From: Miltoncostaea sp963762825
Lineage (GTDB): Bacteria > Actinomycetota > Thermoleophilia > Miltoncostaeales > Miltoncostaeaceae
Length of the DNA stretch: 64,000 nucleotides
Reading direction: 5' to 3'
NCBI GenBank assembly: GCA_963762825.1
Contig: CAVXLZ010000001.1
Coordinates: 1,054,001 to 1,118,000, forward strand
Made by a program: the position numbers and the translations under genes. Below are positions 18,263 through 26,432 of the stretch, piece by piece; the first letter of the stretch is position 1, and every line of letters starts with the position of its first letter. Under the pieces are notes generated by a model that was given only the letters and a program-made list of their open reading frames with translations, was not told the origin of the DNA and did not search any database.

Positions 18263-18676
18263 TCAGACGACGGGAAGGTCGATAGCACCCGACAGCGACA
18301 GCACGACAAGGACGACGGCCAGCGCGACGACGGCGACCAGCGCGAGCCGTCGCCGCGAACCCCGCCGGGAACCCCGACGCGGACGGGCGCGGGTGGCCCG
18401 GACATGGTGGGCGGGGCCGGCCTGCGGGGACGGGAGCGAGTGATCTGAGGGCAACTCGCGCACGGGCCCATCGACCCTCACCCCCAGGTGCGTCGCGTAG
18501 GCGCGCACGAAGCCGTTGACGTAGGCCGGGTCGGGGAGCGACTCGAAGCGGCCGTCCTCGATCGCCACCAGATAGCGCTCTCTGATGCGGGTGGCCCGCG
18601 CGCACTCCGCGATCGCGAGATCCTGTCGAATGCGGGCCTCGCGCAGGGTGGCGCCGATCGGGGGTCGATCCTCCAC
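18263..18676 (-). CDS. RodZ-like HTH protein with single membrane helix
   Basis: A 137-residue protein. The N-terminal helix-turn-helix (IGATLREARIRQDLAIAECA through IEDGRFESLPDPAYVNGFVR) is the domain found in RodZ, which links MreB to the membrane. A basic stretch (RPRRGSRRGSRRR) and one hydrophobic helix (LALVAVVALAVVLVVLSL) follow, with almost no outer domain, so it is a short version. I chose GTG 18676 because a TAGGCT -10 box lies seven bases upstream and the domain begins there; ATG 18721 is also open. No mreB is nearby. Confidence 0.75.
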   Translation of the reverse strand: MEDRPPIGATLREARIRQDLAIAECARATRIRERYLVAIEDGRFESLPDPAYVNGFVRAYATHLGVRVDGPVRELPSDHSLPSPQAGPAHHVRATRARPRRGSRRGSRRRLALVAVVALAVVLVVLSLSGAIDLPVV

Positions 18677-18689
18677 ACCCAGGAGCCTA
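18674..18689 (-). promoter_or_regulatory. Leaderless promoter of the RodZ-like gene: TAGGCT, 7 nt, GTG
   Basis: On the minus strand TAGGCT (18689-18684) is followed by CCTGGGT and GTG at 18676. No ribosome binding site is present. Confidence 0.45.
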
Positions 18690-18734
18690 CGCCACGCGGG
18701 CTCGCGCGCGTGATCCGTCATGCTCCGCGGTGGC

Positions 18735-19355
18735 GTGAGCGATGGCAACGACCACTACGAGGCCCTGAACCTGCCGCCGGACGCGAGCGCCGCCGAGGTG
18801 CGCGAGGCCTGGCGATTCCTCCTCATCGCCTTCCACCCCGACCGCTTCCGGGATCCCGGCCAGCGCGCACGGGCGGAGGAGATCACCAAGCGCGTGAACG
18901 GCGCCTGGCAGGTTCTCGGCGATCCCGGACTACGACAGCGCTACGACCTGCGGCGAGGTGCCGCCGCGACCGATGCGCCGCCTGCGCCGGCGGCGCCGGC
19001 CGCCCGCCATGAGCTCCCCTGCCCCACCTGCGCGACGCGTTGCCCGTGTCCGGACACCGGAGGCCGCATCGGCGAGCTGGCCTGCCCGGGCTGTGGAGAG
19101 ATCTTCACCGCGATGATCCGCGCTCGCTGCGTGGAGCGACCGCGCCTTGAGAGACGCTGGATGGGGCTTCGCTACGAGGCGGTCTTCGCCGACGCCGCCG
19201 GACGGCGGAGCGGCGTGACCTTCCGCCGCCTCCCGCAAGAGCTCGCCCTCTCCGAGGGCGAGCTCTTCTCGATCGTGTTCCACCCCCGCACCTCCCGCCC
19301 GATCTACGCGGTGGTCCACGGCGGGGGACTCGATGTCGGGTGGCGCGTCGGCTAG
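18735..19355 (+). CDS. J-domain protein with zinc ribbon and unknown C-terminal domain
   Basis: A co-chaperone-like protein of 206 residues. A J domain opens the protein (HYEALNLPPDASAAEVREAW), with the HPD motif in AFHPDRF that stimulates DnaK-type chaperones. A Pro/Ala linker leads to a four-cysteine ribbon-like segment (CPTCATRCPCP and CPGCGEIF). The last 80 residues form a beta-rich domain of no family I recognise (RWMGLRYEAVFADAAG). It lacks the Gly/Phe region and repeats of true DnaJ, so it is a specialised J protein. GTG 18735 was chosen; ATG 18720 is in frame, overlaps the divergent RodZ-like frame, and is possible. Confidence 0.8.
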   Translation: MSDGNDHYEALNLPPDASAAEVREAWRFLLIAFHPDRFRDPGQRARAEEITKRVNGAWQVLGDPGLRQRYDLRRGAAATDAPPAPAAPAARHELPCPTCATRCPCPDTGGRIGELACPGCGEIFTAMIRARCVERPRLERRWMGLRYEAVFADAAGRRSGVTFRRLPQELALSEGELFSIVFHPRTSRPIYAVVHGGGLDVGWRVG

Positions 19356-19365
19356 CGACACTCCG

Positions 19366-21501
19366 CTACACCCGGCCCGACGAGCCCTTCGCCGCCCGCA
19401 CCTTGGACCGGACCTTCATCCGCGCGGTGTCCTTGCGGCCACCGGACGCACGCGCGACGATCACGTAGGTCGCACCCTCCTTCAGGGGGCGCGAGAACGA
19501 CTTGGGCGGGACCACCTTCGTCGACCCCGCGCGCGCCGTGCGCACGAAGCGGGCGAGCGGACGGGCCTTCGCGCTGCTGCGCACGGTGAAGGTCACCCGG
19601 GCACGGCGTGTGAGCTTGAGGGCCAGGCGGGGCCGGGCGCCGGGTGCCACCCGACGCGGGGCGCGCACCCGCAGGGCGCGCGCACGTGTGGAGACCTTCG
19701 CCTTCGCATCGACGACGAGGACGGACCGCGTGCGACTTGTCGACTCGTTGCCGACCGCGTCCGCGGCGACCACCGCGAAGCTGTGACGCCCCGGCGCGAC
19801 TCGTACGCGGGCGGAGGTCGCGCCGGGGCCGGCGGTGGCGACGCCGGCCCCGTCCACGAGCACCCTGTATCCGGCGACCCCGCTCACCGCGTCTGTGGAG
19901 GGCGTCCAGACGAGGGTGAGCACGCGCCCCTTCCGCCGGGCGCCGTCCGCGGGGGACGACAGCGCCGGGGCGGAGGGGGCCGTTCGGTCGATCAGCAGGG
20001 TGCGCGTCTCGGTCGAGCGCCGGTTTCCGGCACCGTCGACCGCCGAGACGCTCCAGCGGTGGGCGCCGTCCGACAGCGGCGACGGGAGCGTCGCAGTCGT
20101 CGCGCCCGCGCCCAGCTCGACGGCGGGGGCGCCGTCGATGGTGAGCCGGTACCCGGAGATGCCGCTGCCGCCGTCGGTGGCGGCACTCCAGCGGAAGGTG
20201 GGGGTCGCGCTGGCGGTCGCTCCCCCCGGGGCCGGTGAGAGCAGCCCGAACGCGGTGGGAAGGGTGGTGTCGGCGGTACCGCCTGCGGCCACCGTGAGCG
20301 TGCCGAGCAGATCGACCCGTCGGCCCGAGGCGGTCGCGCCCGACAGAGCGGGAACCGCGTCGCCGCCCGCTGCGATCGTCGAGGCGACCTGCTCGGGGGC
20401 GATCCCCGGGTGCGCGCCGGCGAGAGCGGCGGCGATCCCCGAGACCACGGGCGCGGCCATCGAGGTGCCGGACTTGTAGCCATATCCTCCGCCCGGAATC
20501 GTGCTGAGGACATCAACTCCGGGAGCACCGACATCGACCTTGGTGGCGCCCCGGTTCGAGAACGCGGCAAGGCCGTCGTCGGTGCCCGTCGCGGCGACGC
20601 CGATCAGCGACGAGGTCGGGCAGTTGGACGGCCACATCGGGGCGGTGTCGTTGTCGGCACCGGCGTTGCCCGCGGCGGCCACGAAGGTGACGCCGGCGGC
20701 GCCGGCCTGGGCGATCGCATCGCAGAGGGCCTGGGAGTAGCCGGTGCCGCCCCACGAGGCGTTGATGACGCTCGCGCCCTCGTCCACGGCGTACTGGATC
20801 GCGACGATCGCATCCGAGGTGTAACCGCCGCCGGGCTTCAGGAACTTCAGCGGCATGATCCGGGCGTTGTCGGCGACGCCGGCGATGCCGATGCCGTTGC
20901 CCCGGCGCGCGGCGATGATCCCGGCCACGTGGGTGCCATGGCTGTCGCCGTCCACCGCGTTGTAGACCTGATTGTTCCAGTCGTAGAAGTTCCAGCCGCC
21001 GACATCGTCCACGTAGCCGTTGCCGTCGTCGTCGATCCCGTTGCCGGCGATCTCGTCCGGGTTGGTCCAGACGCGCCCCGCCAGATCCGGATGACTCGTG
21101 TCCACGCCCGTGTCCACGACGGCCACCGTGACCGGGGCGGCCTGCCCGGCGAGGTCCCAGCCCGAGGGCGCTGCGATCGCGCTGAGCGGCCACTGGAGAG
21201 GGAAGTGAGTGTCGTTGGTCGTCTCAAGGACGTGGAGGGGCGCATCGGCCTGGACGGCCTCGGCAGCCGCGACACCGCGCAGCCTCTTGCGGGCCTGGGA
21301 GAGGGTGAGTGGCTTCTCGAGGTCGTAGACCCGCCATCCGGCGACCAGAGCGCGAGCCGAGTCGGCGTCGAGGGCGTGCCCGACGGCGGAGCGATCACGG
21401 GCGGAGGCGTCGGGATCCACGCGCACGAGAACCGAGTCTCCGCGCGGAGGGACAGCCTCGGCGGCGGAGGCGGACGCGGCGACCGAGCCGAGCGCAAGCA
21501 C
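19366..21501 (-). CDS. Secreted subtilisin-like serine protease (S8)
   Basis: A large extracellular protease, 711 residues as annotated. The catalytic triad is D130 (VVDTGVDTSHPD), H188 (DSHGTHVAG) and S347 (SGTSMAAPVVSG), with oxyanion N279 in AAAGNAG. A propeptide-like part occupies about 17-95. Two fibronectin-III-like repeats follow the catalytic domain (about 415-510 and 515-600), each with a GxGISGYR or GVAGYRVLVDG strand. A basic Arg/Lys-rich beta domain ends the protein. The GTG at 21501 leaves only a stub of a signal peptide; good signal-like sequence (RLRAAAAAWSLTVLALGSV) extends upstream without a start codon. Confidence 0.9.
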   Translation of the reverse strand: MLALGSVAASASAAEAVPPRGDSVLVRVDPDASARDRSAVGHALDADSARALVAGWRVYDLEKPLTLSQARKRLRGVAAAEAVQADAPLHVLETTNDTHFPLQWPLSAIAAPSGWDLAGQAAPVTVAVVDTGVDTSHPDLAGRVWTNPDEIAGNGIDDDGNGYVDDVGGWNFYDWNNQVYNAVDGDSHGTHVAGIIAARRGNGIGIAGVADNARIMPLKFLKPGGGYTSDAIVAIQYAVDEGASVINASWGGTGYSQALCDAIAQAGAAGVTFVAAAGNAGADNDTAPMWPSNCPTSSLIGVAATGTDDGLAAFSNRGATKVDVGAPGVDVLSTIPGGGYGYKSGTSMAAPVVSGIAAALAGAHPGIAPEQVASTIAAGGDAVPALSGATASGRRVDLLGTLTVAAGGTADTTLPTAFGLLSPAPGGATASATPTFRWSAATDGGSGISGYRLTIDGAPAVELGAGATTATLPSPLSDGAHRWSVSAVDGAGNRRSTETRTLLIDRTAPSAPALSSPADGARRKGRVLTLVWTPSTDAVSGVAGYRVLVDGAGVATAGPGATSARVRVAPGRHSFAVVAADAVGNESTSRTRSVLVVDAKAKVSTRARALRVRAPRRVAPGARPRLALKLTRRARVTFTVRSSAKARPLARFVRTARAGSTKVVPPKSFSRPLKEGATYVIVARASGGRKDTARMKVRSKVRAAKGSSGRV

Positions 21502-21782
21502 GGTCAGGGACCATGCCGCAGCGGCTGCGCGCAGCCGTGGGTGGACGGGCAGCCCGGAGGCTCCCGAGTGGGGTGGGTGAGTCGAGACGGCACGGCCTCC
21601 TTGCCAGGACGTCAGCGATTGATACGACCCCGGGGCACGTTCCCGTCAGTGGGAGTGGGGCGTTGTGCCTCGGTTATCGGCATCACCCATTCGGGGGATA
21701 ACCCCCCCAGATGCATCCGCGGCGCTCAGGTATCGATCGCGACCTGCCGATGTCCAGAAGACCCGATCATTGCGAGTATCCG
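21502..21782. other. Upstream region of the S8 protease gene
   Basis: On the minus strand AAGGAGG (21602-21596) precedes a GTG at 21593 that is out of frame with the protease by one base. A short hairpin GGGGG-ATAA-CCCCC lies at 21693-21706 without a U-tract. Nothing else is recognisable. Confidence 0.4.
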
Positions 21783-22064
21783 ATGCCCTACCTGAACGGC
21801 GTCGTCACCGCCGGGATCGCCGAGGCGACCCGGGTCGCACACACCGTCATCCACCGCGGAGCGGAGACGGGAATCGTCGTGGTCGCCGGCCAGCGGGCCG
21901 ATCAGGCCCACGCGGATCACATTCCCGAGGCCGAGGCGGGGAACCAGATCAGCCGCCGGTCGCGACGCGAGCGCGATCCGCGGGATCGCCGCCGCAGACG
22001 CGAGGGCGGCCACGAGCCCGATGACGAGCCCGGCATGGGCTCGCTGGTGGACCTCCAGGCCTGA
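21783..22064 (+). CDS. Possible small hypothetical protein (93 aa), weak
   Basis: This frame has coding-like base use: by my rough count of its first 40 codons, about 75% G+C at position 1 and 50% at position 2, and about 90% at position 3 over the whole frame. The opposite strand frame scores lower. The N-terminal part (LNGVVTAGIAEATRVAHTVI) could fold, while the C-terminal half is charged and Arg-rich. No ribosome binding site or -10 box supports ATG 21783; ATG 21711 and 21750 are in frame upstream. I recognise no family. It may be a decayed gene. Confidence 0.3.
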   Translation: MPYLNGVVTAGIAEATRVAHTVIHRGAETGIVVVAGQRADQAHADHIPEAEAGNQISRRSRRERDPRDRRRRREGGHEPDDEPGMGSLVDLQA

Positions 22065-22084
22065 GCCGAAGAGCAGCCCAGGGT

Positions 22085-22438
22085 TCAGTCGATCGCGGAC
22101 TCCCCGGCGGACCCCGAGAGGCGGGACGCGAAGAAGGCCCGGATGGCGTCGCGCCCGCCCTCGGTGGCGACCTCGGCGAAGCGGGCGGCCAGAGCTCCCC
22201 CGCCATCCGTGCGCACCACCTCGGCATCGAGCGAGTGCCATCCGATCTCGGCGAGCTCGATCTCGATCCTCACCTGGGTGGCCGAGGGGAAGTCGGTTCC
22301 CGCGAGCAGGATCCCCCCCTCGCTGAGGTTGACGCTCTGCGCGTCGATCGCCTCGCCGTCGGCCAGCACCCTCGCCGAGAGCTCGACATCCTCGCGCTGG
22401 AAGGCGCGTCGATCGTCGTGGGGGGTCGGATCGCCCAT
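22085..22438 (-). CDS. Single-domain PilZ protein (c-di-GMP receptor)
   Basis: A 117-residue stand-alone PilZ domain. Both c-di-GMP signature elements are present: RxxxR within DDRRAFQREDVEL (residues about 9-18) and the N-x-S-x-x-G element in SVNLSEGGILL. It should therefore bind the second messenger and relay it to a partner. ATG 22438 has GGGAG seven bases upstream. No cyclase or phosphodiesterase is in the window, but an RsiG-like protein, another c-di-GMP-linked family, lies at 30 kb. The longer frame upstream overlaps the GNAT gene and is shadow. Confidence 0.85.
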   Translation of the reverse strand: MGDPTPHDDRRAFQREDVELSARVLADGEAIDAQSVNLSEGGILLAGTDFPSATQVRIEIELAEIGWHSLDAEVVRTDGGGALAARFAEVATEGGRDAIRAFFASRLSGSAGESAID

Positions 22439-22479
22439 TGCAGTGCTCCCAGGGTCGCGTCGTCCACCGGCCCGCGATG

Positions 22480-22956
22480 CTAGCGGACGAGCGGCAAACC
22501 GCGTTCGAAAACGATCCGATGCGCCCCGGGGCCCAGATGATCCCGCTCCATCCGGCCGGCGAACCCCAGGCGCTCGTGAAAGCGGCGGGAGGCCTCCCGC
22601 TCGGGGGCCGCGAGGGCGCGCACACGACGACATCCGCGGGCGTCCGCCCGTGCGCAGAAATCCCGATAGAGGCGCGCACCGACCCCACGGCCCCTCCACG
22701 CGGGATCGACGACGTGCATGTGGACGTATGCGAGGTCGGGCTCGGCCTCGCTGACCAGCCCCAGCAGAAAGCCGACCGGAGCGCCGTTCCCGTCTTCCAA
22801 CCACACACCCGAGGGGCCGAGCTGCTCGAAGAACAGCCGGTGCATCACCAGGCCCACCGGGTGGCCGAACCAGCCGTCCACGACGGCACGGGCACGCGGA
22901 TAGTCGTCGGCGCGCAGCGGGCGCGAGGTCAGGTCATCGCGATCCATGCCCGCCAC
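22480..22956 (-). CDS. GNAT-family N-acetyltransferase
   Basis: A 158-residue acetyltransferase fold. The acetyl-CoA binding motif A is clear in VVDPAWRGRGVGARLYRDF (about 84-102), and motif B ends with RRFHERLGFAGRMERD. The substrate cannot be told. GTG 22956 and ATG 22947 (MDRDDLTSRPL) are both usable starts and neither has a strong ribosome binding site. It lies between PilZ and ferritin genes on the same strand with gaps of about 40 and 60 bases. Confidence 0.85.
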   Translation of the reverse strand: MAGMDRDDLTSRPLRADDYPRARAVVDGWFGHPVGLVMHRLFFEQLGPSGVWLEDGNGAPVGFLLGLVSEAEPDLAYVHMHVVDPAWRGRGVGARLYRDFCARADARGCRRVRALAAPEREASRRFHERLGFAGRMERDHLGPGAHRIVFERGLPLVR

Positions 22957-23014
22957 ATGCTCCGCCGAGGAGCGCCTGTCTCACGACGGCCACGGTTCAT
23001 CCCGGGAGGCACCC

Positions 23015-23512
23015 TCAGGCGGGGGCGCCCGCGAGGCGGGCCACGTAGTCCTCGAGGAGCAGGAGGTTGTCCTCGCCGGCACGCCGCGTCACCTGGAGCA
23101 GCTCGCCCATGGTGGCGACCTCCTCCACCTGCTCGGTCACGAACCACTGCAGGAAGACCTGCGTGGCGTGATCCTTCTTGGCGATCGCGAGATCGAGCAC
23201 GGCGTCGATGTGGCCGGTGATTGCGACCTCCCACTCGAGGCTGCCGGCGACCGCCTCCTCGGCGCTCTCGAAACTCGGCTTCGGCGCGCTCAGCGCCGGG
23301 ATCACGACCGGCCCGCCCACGTCCTGCACGTAGGTGAGGAACTTCATCGCGTGGACGTGCTCCTCTGCGGCCTGCTCCGCATAGAACTTCGACAGCTCGG
23401 GGAGCCCCTCCGCGTCGAACCAGCTCGAGACCGACAGGTACTGGAGGTGTGCCTCGAACTCACGCCCCATGTGGATGTTGAGGGCATCGATGACGGACTT
23501 CTCAACGGGCAT
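23015..23512 (-). CDS. ftn: Ferritin
   Basis: A 165-residue iron-storage protein of the non-haem ferritin type. Four helices are evident with ferroxidase ligands: E17-type in NIHMGREFEAHLQYL, EEHVHAMKFL for the second and third ligands, EWEVAITGHI, and FLQWFVTEQVEEV for the last. Length and pattern match bacterial FtnA-type proteins, and there is no haem-binding Met pattern as in bacterioferritin. The ATG at 23512 has a perfect GAGGAGG six bases upstream. Transcribed alone, divergently from the lipoprotein. Confidence 0.93.
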   Translation of the reverse strand: MPVEKSVIDALNIHMGREFEAHLQYLSVSSWFDAEGLPELSKFYAEQAAEEHVHAMKFLTYVQDVGGPVVIPALSAPKPSFESAEEAVAGSLEWEVAITGHIDAVLDLAIAKKDHATQVFLQWFVTEQVEEVATMGELLQVTRRAGEDNLLLLEDYVARLAGAPA

Positions 23513-23627
23513 TCGTGACCTCCTCGGACGTGTCCGGTCAGTGTAGCTGGGCCCCCCATCCGGGGGGTCGTGCCCGTCCGTCGCCGCCGTTACCCTTGCC
23601 GGCGTCATCTCGTCAAGGAGACCTGGT

Positions 23628-24551
23628 ATGCCTCTCGCTCGTCGCCGGCCGCTCGCCGGAATCGCCGCACTCGGTGCGGTGGCCGTGATCGCAGGGTGTG
23701 GCGGGGGCTCAGACTCCCTCACCGCCGACGAGTTCCGCACACAGGCGGACGCGATCTGTGCCGACTACAACCGCCAGTCCGACGCGCTCTCGGATCCGAG
23801 CAGCCCCGATGAGATCCTCCCCTCCCTCAAGGAGATCCTCCCGCTCCAACAGGACCAGCTCACCAAGCTGAAGGCCCTCGAGCCCCCCTCGGAGCTCTCC
23901 GGGACCTTCGACGAGGCGCTGGCGCTGCTCGACAAGCAGTCCGCGATCCTCACCTCGGCCGAGAGCCGCATCACCGCAGGAGAGGATCCGCTGACGGTGA
24001 TCGGCGAGATCAGTGACGAGGCCGGACCGATCGGGGACGAGGCCGACACCAAGGCCAAGGATCTCGGCCTCACCGTCTGCGGCACGAACGGCAACGACAC
24101 CTCGACGACCACGTCAACCTCGACCGCTCCCACCGCACCCACCACGGCGGAGGCGACGACCGAGGAGACAACCAGCACGGCCCCCACAACCGCCGAGGGC
24201 AGCACGGCCGCCTACGTCACCGATGTCCAGTCGGCCGCGACCGCCCTCCAGGACTTCGGAACGCTCTTGCAGAGCACGACCAGCGTCGCCGACCTCAAGT
24301 CCAAGACATCCAAGGCTCAGGCCGACCTCGACGACTTCGATTCGGCCATCGCCAAGCTCGACGGCTACACCCTGGACGTCCCACGCCTCGAGCGGCAGCG
24401 GGCGGGCCTCACCCGGACGGGCCCCAAGGTGAGCGACGTGCTGCGCCGCTTCCTGGACGCAGCCGGCACGGGCGACGTCGGCGCGATCCAGAAGCTGCTG
24501 CCGGAGGTCACCTCGACGATCGCGGAGTTCCAGAAGGCCGCCACCGGCTGA
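23628..24551 (+). CDS. Lipoprotein with Thr-rich linker
   Basis: A 307-residue exported lipoprotein. The signal peptide ends in a lipobox (AVIAGC, cysteine near residue 24). Two helical, charged domains (about 35-155 and 195-300) are joined by a linker very rich in Thr, Ser, Ala and Pro (about 155-190). The two domains resemble each other in composition and may be a duplication; two further cysteines occur in the first. Strong AAGGAG precedes the ATG. Function unknown; it is probably anchored on the outer face of the membrane. Confidence 0.8.
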   Translation: MPLARRRPLAGIAALGAVAVIAGCGGGSDSLTADEFRTQADAICADYNRQSDALSDPSSPDEILPSLKEILPLQQDQLTKLKALEPPSELSGTFDEALALLDKQSAILTSAESRITAGEDPLTVIGEISDEAGPIGDEADTKAKDLGLTVCGTNGNDTSTTTSTSTAPTAPTTAEATTEETTSTAPTTAEGSTAAYVTDVQSAATALQDFGTLLQSTTSVADLKSKTSKAQADLDDFDSAIAKLDGYTLDVPRLERQRAGLTRTGPKVSDVLRRFLDAAGTGDVGAIQKLLPEVTSTIAEFQKAATG

Positions 24552-24564
24552 GCACCGCCGTCCC

Positions 24565-24597
24565 TCCAGAGCGGGCCCGCGCAGGGTCCGCTCTGGA
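24565..24597. terminator. Bidirectional hairpin between convergent genes
   Basis: A 14-bp stem, TCCAGAGCGGGCCC (24565-24578) with GGGTCCGCTCTGGA (24584-24597), has one G-T pair and a 5-base loop. It sits exactly between two converging stop codons. No U-tract on either side, as is common in GC-rich actinobacteria. Confidence 0.75.
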
Positions 24598-24600
24598 AGG

Positions 24601-24840
24601 TCAGGGCATGCGCCGCGCCTTCTCGGAGCGGCTCGCGCCCACGATGGCGGCGGTGGCGAGGACCCCCCAGAAGACTCCGTAGCCGAGGGCGCGTCCGACG
24701 GGCTGGGCAAGCAGGAAGATGTGGGCCACCCAGAGGACGAGGACCGTCACCGGCAGGACCACCGCCACCTGGGCGACGACGTGCAGGTCCTCCCACCAGC
24801 GCAGCCAGGTGGGGATCGATCGATCGCGGACGGGGGTCAC
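24601..24840 (-). CDS. Small two-helix membrane protein
   Basis: A 79-residue protein with two hydrophobic helices, about 23-45 (VAVVLPVTVLVLWVAHIFLL) and 49-67 (ALGYGVFWGVLATAAIVGA), and basic ends. No known motif. The GTG start lacks a ribosome binding site but has TATCCT six bases upstream. It is divergent from the M32 carboxypeptidase and convergent with the lipoprotein. Confidence 0.7.
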   Translation of the reverse strand: MTPVRDRSIPTWLRWWEDLHVVAQVAVVLPVTVLVLWVAHIFLLAQPVGRALGYGVFWGVLATAAIVGASRSEKARRMP

Positions 24841-24877
24841 CCTTTCAGGATACGCCGGGCGTAGTATCCGGGCCGTG
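24838..24877. promoter_or_regulatory. Back-to-back leaderless promoters
   Basis: On the minus strand TATCCT (24852-24847) is followed by six bases and the GTG of the small membrane protein. On the plus strand TAGTAT (24862-24867) is followed by seven bases and the GTG of the M32 peptidase. The inverted repeat GGATAC (24848-24853)/GTATCC (24864-24869) comes from the mirrored -10 boxes. Confidence 0.55.
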
Positions 24878-26368
24878 CCGGGGGCATCGCAATCCGAGTG
24901 GGACCTCGCCGCCGGCTGGATGGGGACGCTGGCCGACCTGGCCGGGGCGTCGAGCCTGCTCGGATGGGATCGCGAGACGCTGATGCCCCCGGGCGGAGCC
25001 GAGGGGCGCGCCCGTCAGCTCGGAACGCTGGCCGCGCTCCGCCACCGAGAGATGGTGCGCCCGGACGCCGGTGAGGCGCTCGCCGCCCTCGACGCTCGGG
25101 ACGACCTCGACGAGGACGCTCGCGGCATGGTGCGCCTCGCCACCCGGGAGCGCGAGCGGGCGCTGCGGGTGCCCGAGGCTCTGGTCCGGGAGATCAGCGA
25201 GGCCTGCTCGCGCTGCGTCACCGCGTGGGTCGATGCCCGGGCCGGCGACGACTTCGACTCCTACGCGAAGCCGCTCGGACTGGTGGTGTCGCTCAAGCGC
25301 CGCGAGGCCGAGGCCATCGAGGTCGGGAACGAGCCCTACGACGCCCTGCTCGACGAGTTCGAGCCCGGCGCCCGGGCGGCCGACCTCGAACCCGTCTTCG
25401 CCGACCTGCGCGGCCGGCTCGCCCCGATCGTCGCGGCCGCGAGCGAGCGCCCGCCGGTGGAGCTCCCTCCCCGGGAGTGGAGCGCCGAGGGTCAGATGGC
25501 CATCGCCCGGGAGATCGCGCAGATGGTCGGATTCGACCGATCATCCGGGGTGATCGCACTGTCGGCCCATCCGTTCACCGGGTCGCCGCACCGGGGGGAT
25601 GTCCGCTTCACCACGCGACTGATGCCCGACAGCCCGATCGGCAGCATCAGCGCGGTGCTGCACGAGCTCGGACACGCGCTCTACGAGCAGGGATTCCCCG
25701 CGGAGGTCGTCCGCTCGCCGCTCTACGACGCACCCTCGCTGGGCGCACACGAGTCCCAGTCGCGGTTCTGGGAGAACCAGATCGGCCATACGCTGGCCTT
25801 CTGGCAACAGATCGAGCCCGCCATGCGCCGCATCTTCCCTGAGGCGATGAGCGGCCTGGACGCCGGCCTACTGCACCGTGCCGCCCGCGTCGTGAGCCCG
25901 TCACTGATCCGCGTCGAGGCCGACGAGGTGACCTACAACCTGCACGTCGTGCTGCGCTTCCAGATCGAGCTGGCCCTGATCCGCGGCGATCTCGCCGTGG
26001 CCGACCTGCCCGGGGCCTTCTCGGACGGGATGCAGGAGCTCCTCGGCATCCGACCCCCCTCGGATGCGCTGGGTGCCATGCAGGACATCCACTGGGCGGA
26101 TGGCCTCTTCGGCTATTTCCCCACGTATACGCTCGGCAACCTCTACGCCGCGCAGCTCGCCGAGGTGGCCGAGGCAGAGCTCGGCGGCTTGGAGCACGCC
26201 GTCGCCGAAGGGCGCTTCGCCGAGATCCTCGCCTTCATGCGCGAGAGGGTGCACCGCCACGGGGCCCGCCTTCCCACCCGCGAGCTGATGCGCCGCGCGA
26301 CGGGCGCCGAGCTCGGCTCGGACGCGCTCGTCGCACATCTGGAGCGCTCCTACCTCACCTACGAGTAG
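24875..26368 (+). CDS. M32-family metallocarboxypeptidase
   Basis: A cytoplasmic zinc carboxypeptidase of 497 residues, the usual length for the thermostable carboxypeptidase family. The zinc site is HELGH (263-267), with the third ligand E293 in AHESQSRFW. Other family blocks are LLGWDRETLMP near the N-terminus, HPFTGSPHRGDVRFTTR, and DIHWADGLFGYFPTYTLGN. It trims C-terminal residues from peptides. The start is GTG 24875, placed by the -10 box; the open frame to 24719 is only a shadow of the divergent gene. Confidence 0.93.
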   Translation: MPGASQSEWDLAAGWMGTLADLAGASSLLGWDRETLMPPGGAEGRARQLGTLAALRHREMVRPDAGEALAALDARDDLDEDARGMVRLATRERERALRVPEALVREISEACSRCVTAWVDARAGDDFDSYAKPLGLVVSLKRREAEAIEVGNEPYDALLDEFEPGARAADLEPVFADLRGRLAPIVAAASERPPVELPPREWSAEGQMAIAREIAQMVGFDRSSGVIALSAHPFTGSPHRGDVRFTTRLMPDSPIGSISAVLHELGHALYEQGFPAEVVRSPLYDAPSLGAHESQSRFWENQIGHTLAFWQQIEPAMRRIFPEAMSGLDAGLLHRAARVVSPSLIRVEADEVTYNLHVVLRFQIELALIRGDLAVADLPGAFSDGMQELLGIRPPSDALGAMQDIHWADGLFGYFPTYTLGNLYAAQLAEVAEAELGGLEHAVAEGRFAEILAFMRERVHRHGARLPTRELMRRATGAELGSDALVAHLERSYLTYE

Positions 26369-26380
26369 ACGATTCACGAC

Positions 26381-26398
26381 GGACCGTCCCGACGGTCC
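26381..26398. repeat. Perfect palindrome GGACCGTC-CC-GACGGTCC
   Basis: An 8-2-8 inverted repeat directly after the M32 stop, followed by a second short one (GACGG-AGCC-CCGTC, 26400-26413), both ahead of the RlpA-like gene. It may terminate M32 transcription or act as an operator. Confidence 0.4.
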
Positions 26399-26432
26399 AG
26401 ACGGAGCCCCGTCCGACCGATAGGTGAGGGTG

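Noticed and set aside
21660..21710. GGGGGATAACCCCC hairpin as a riboswitch or terminator
   Set aside because: Too short, no U-tract, and no conserved riboswitch core could be recognised around it.
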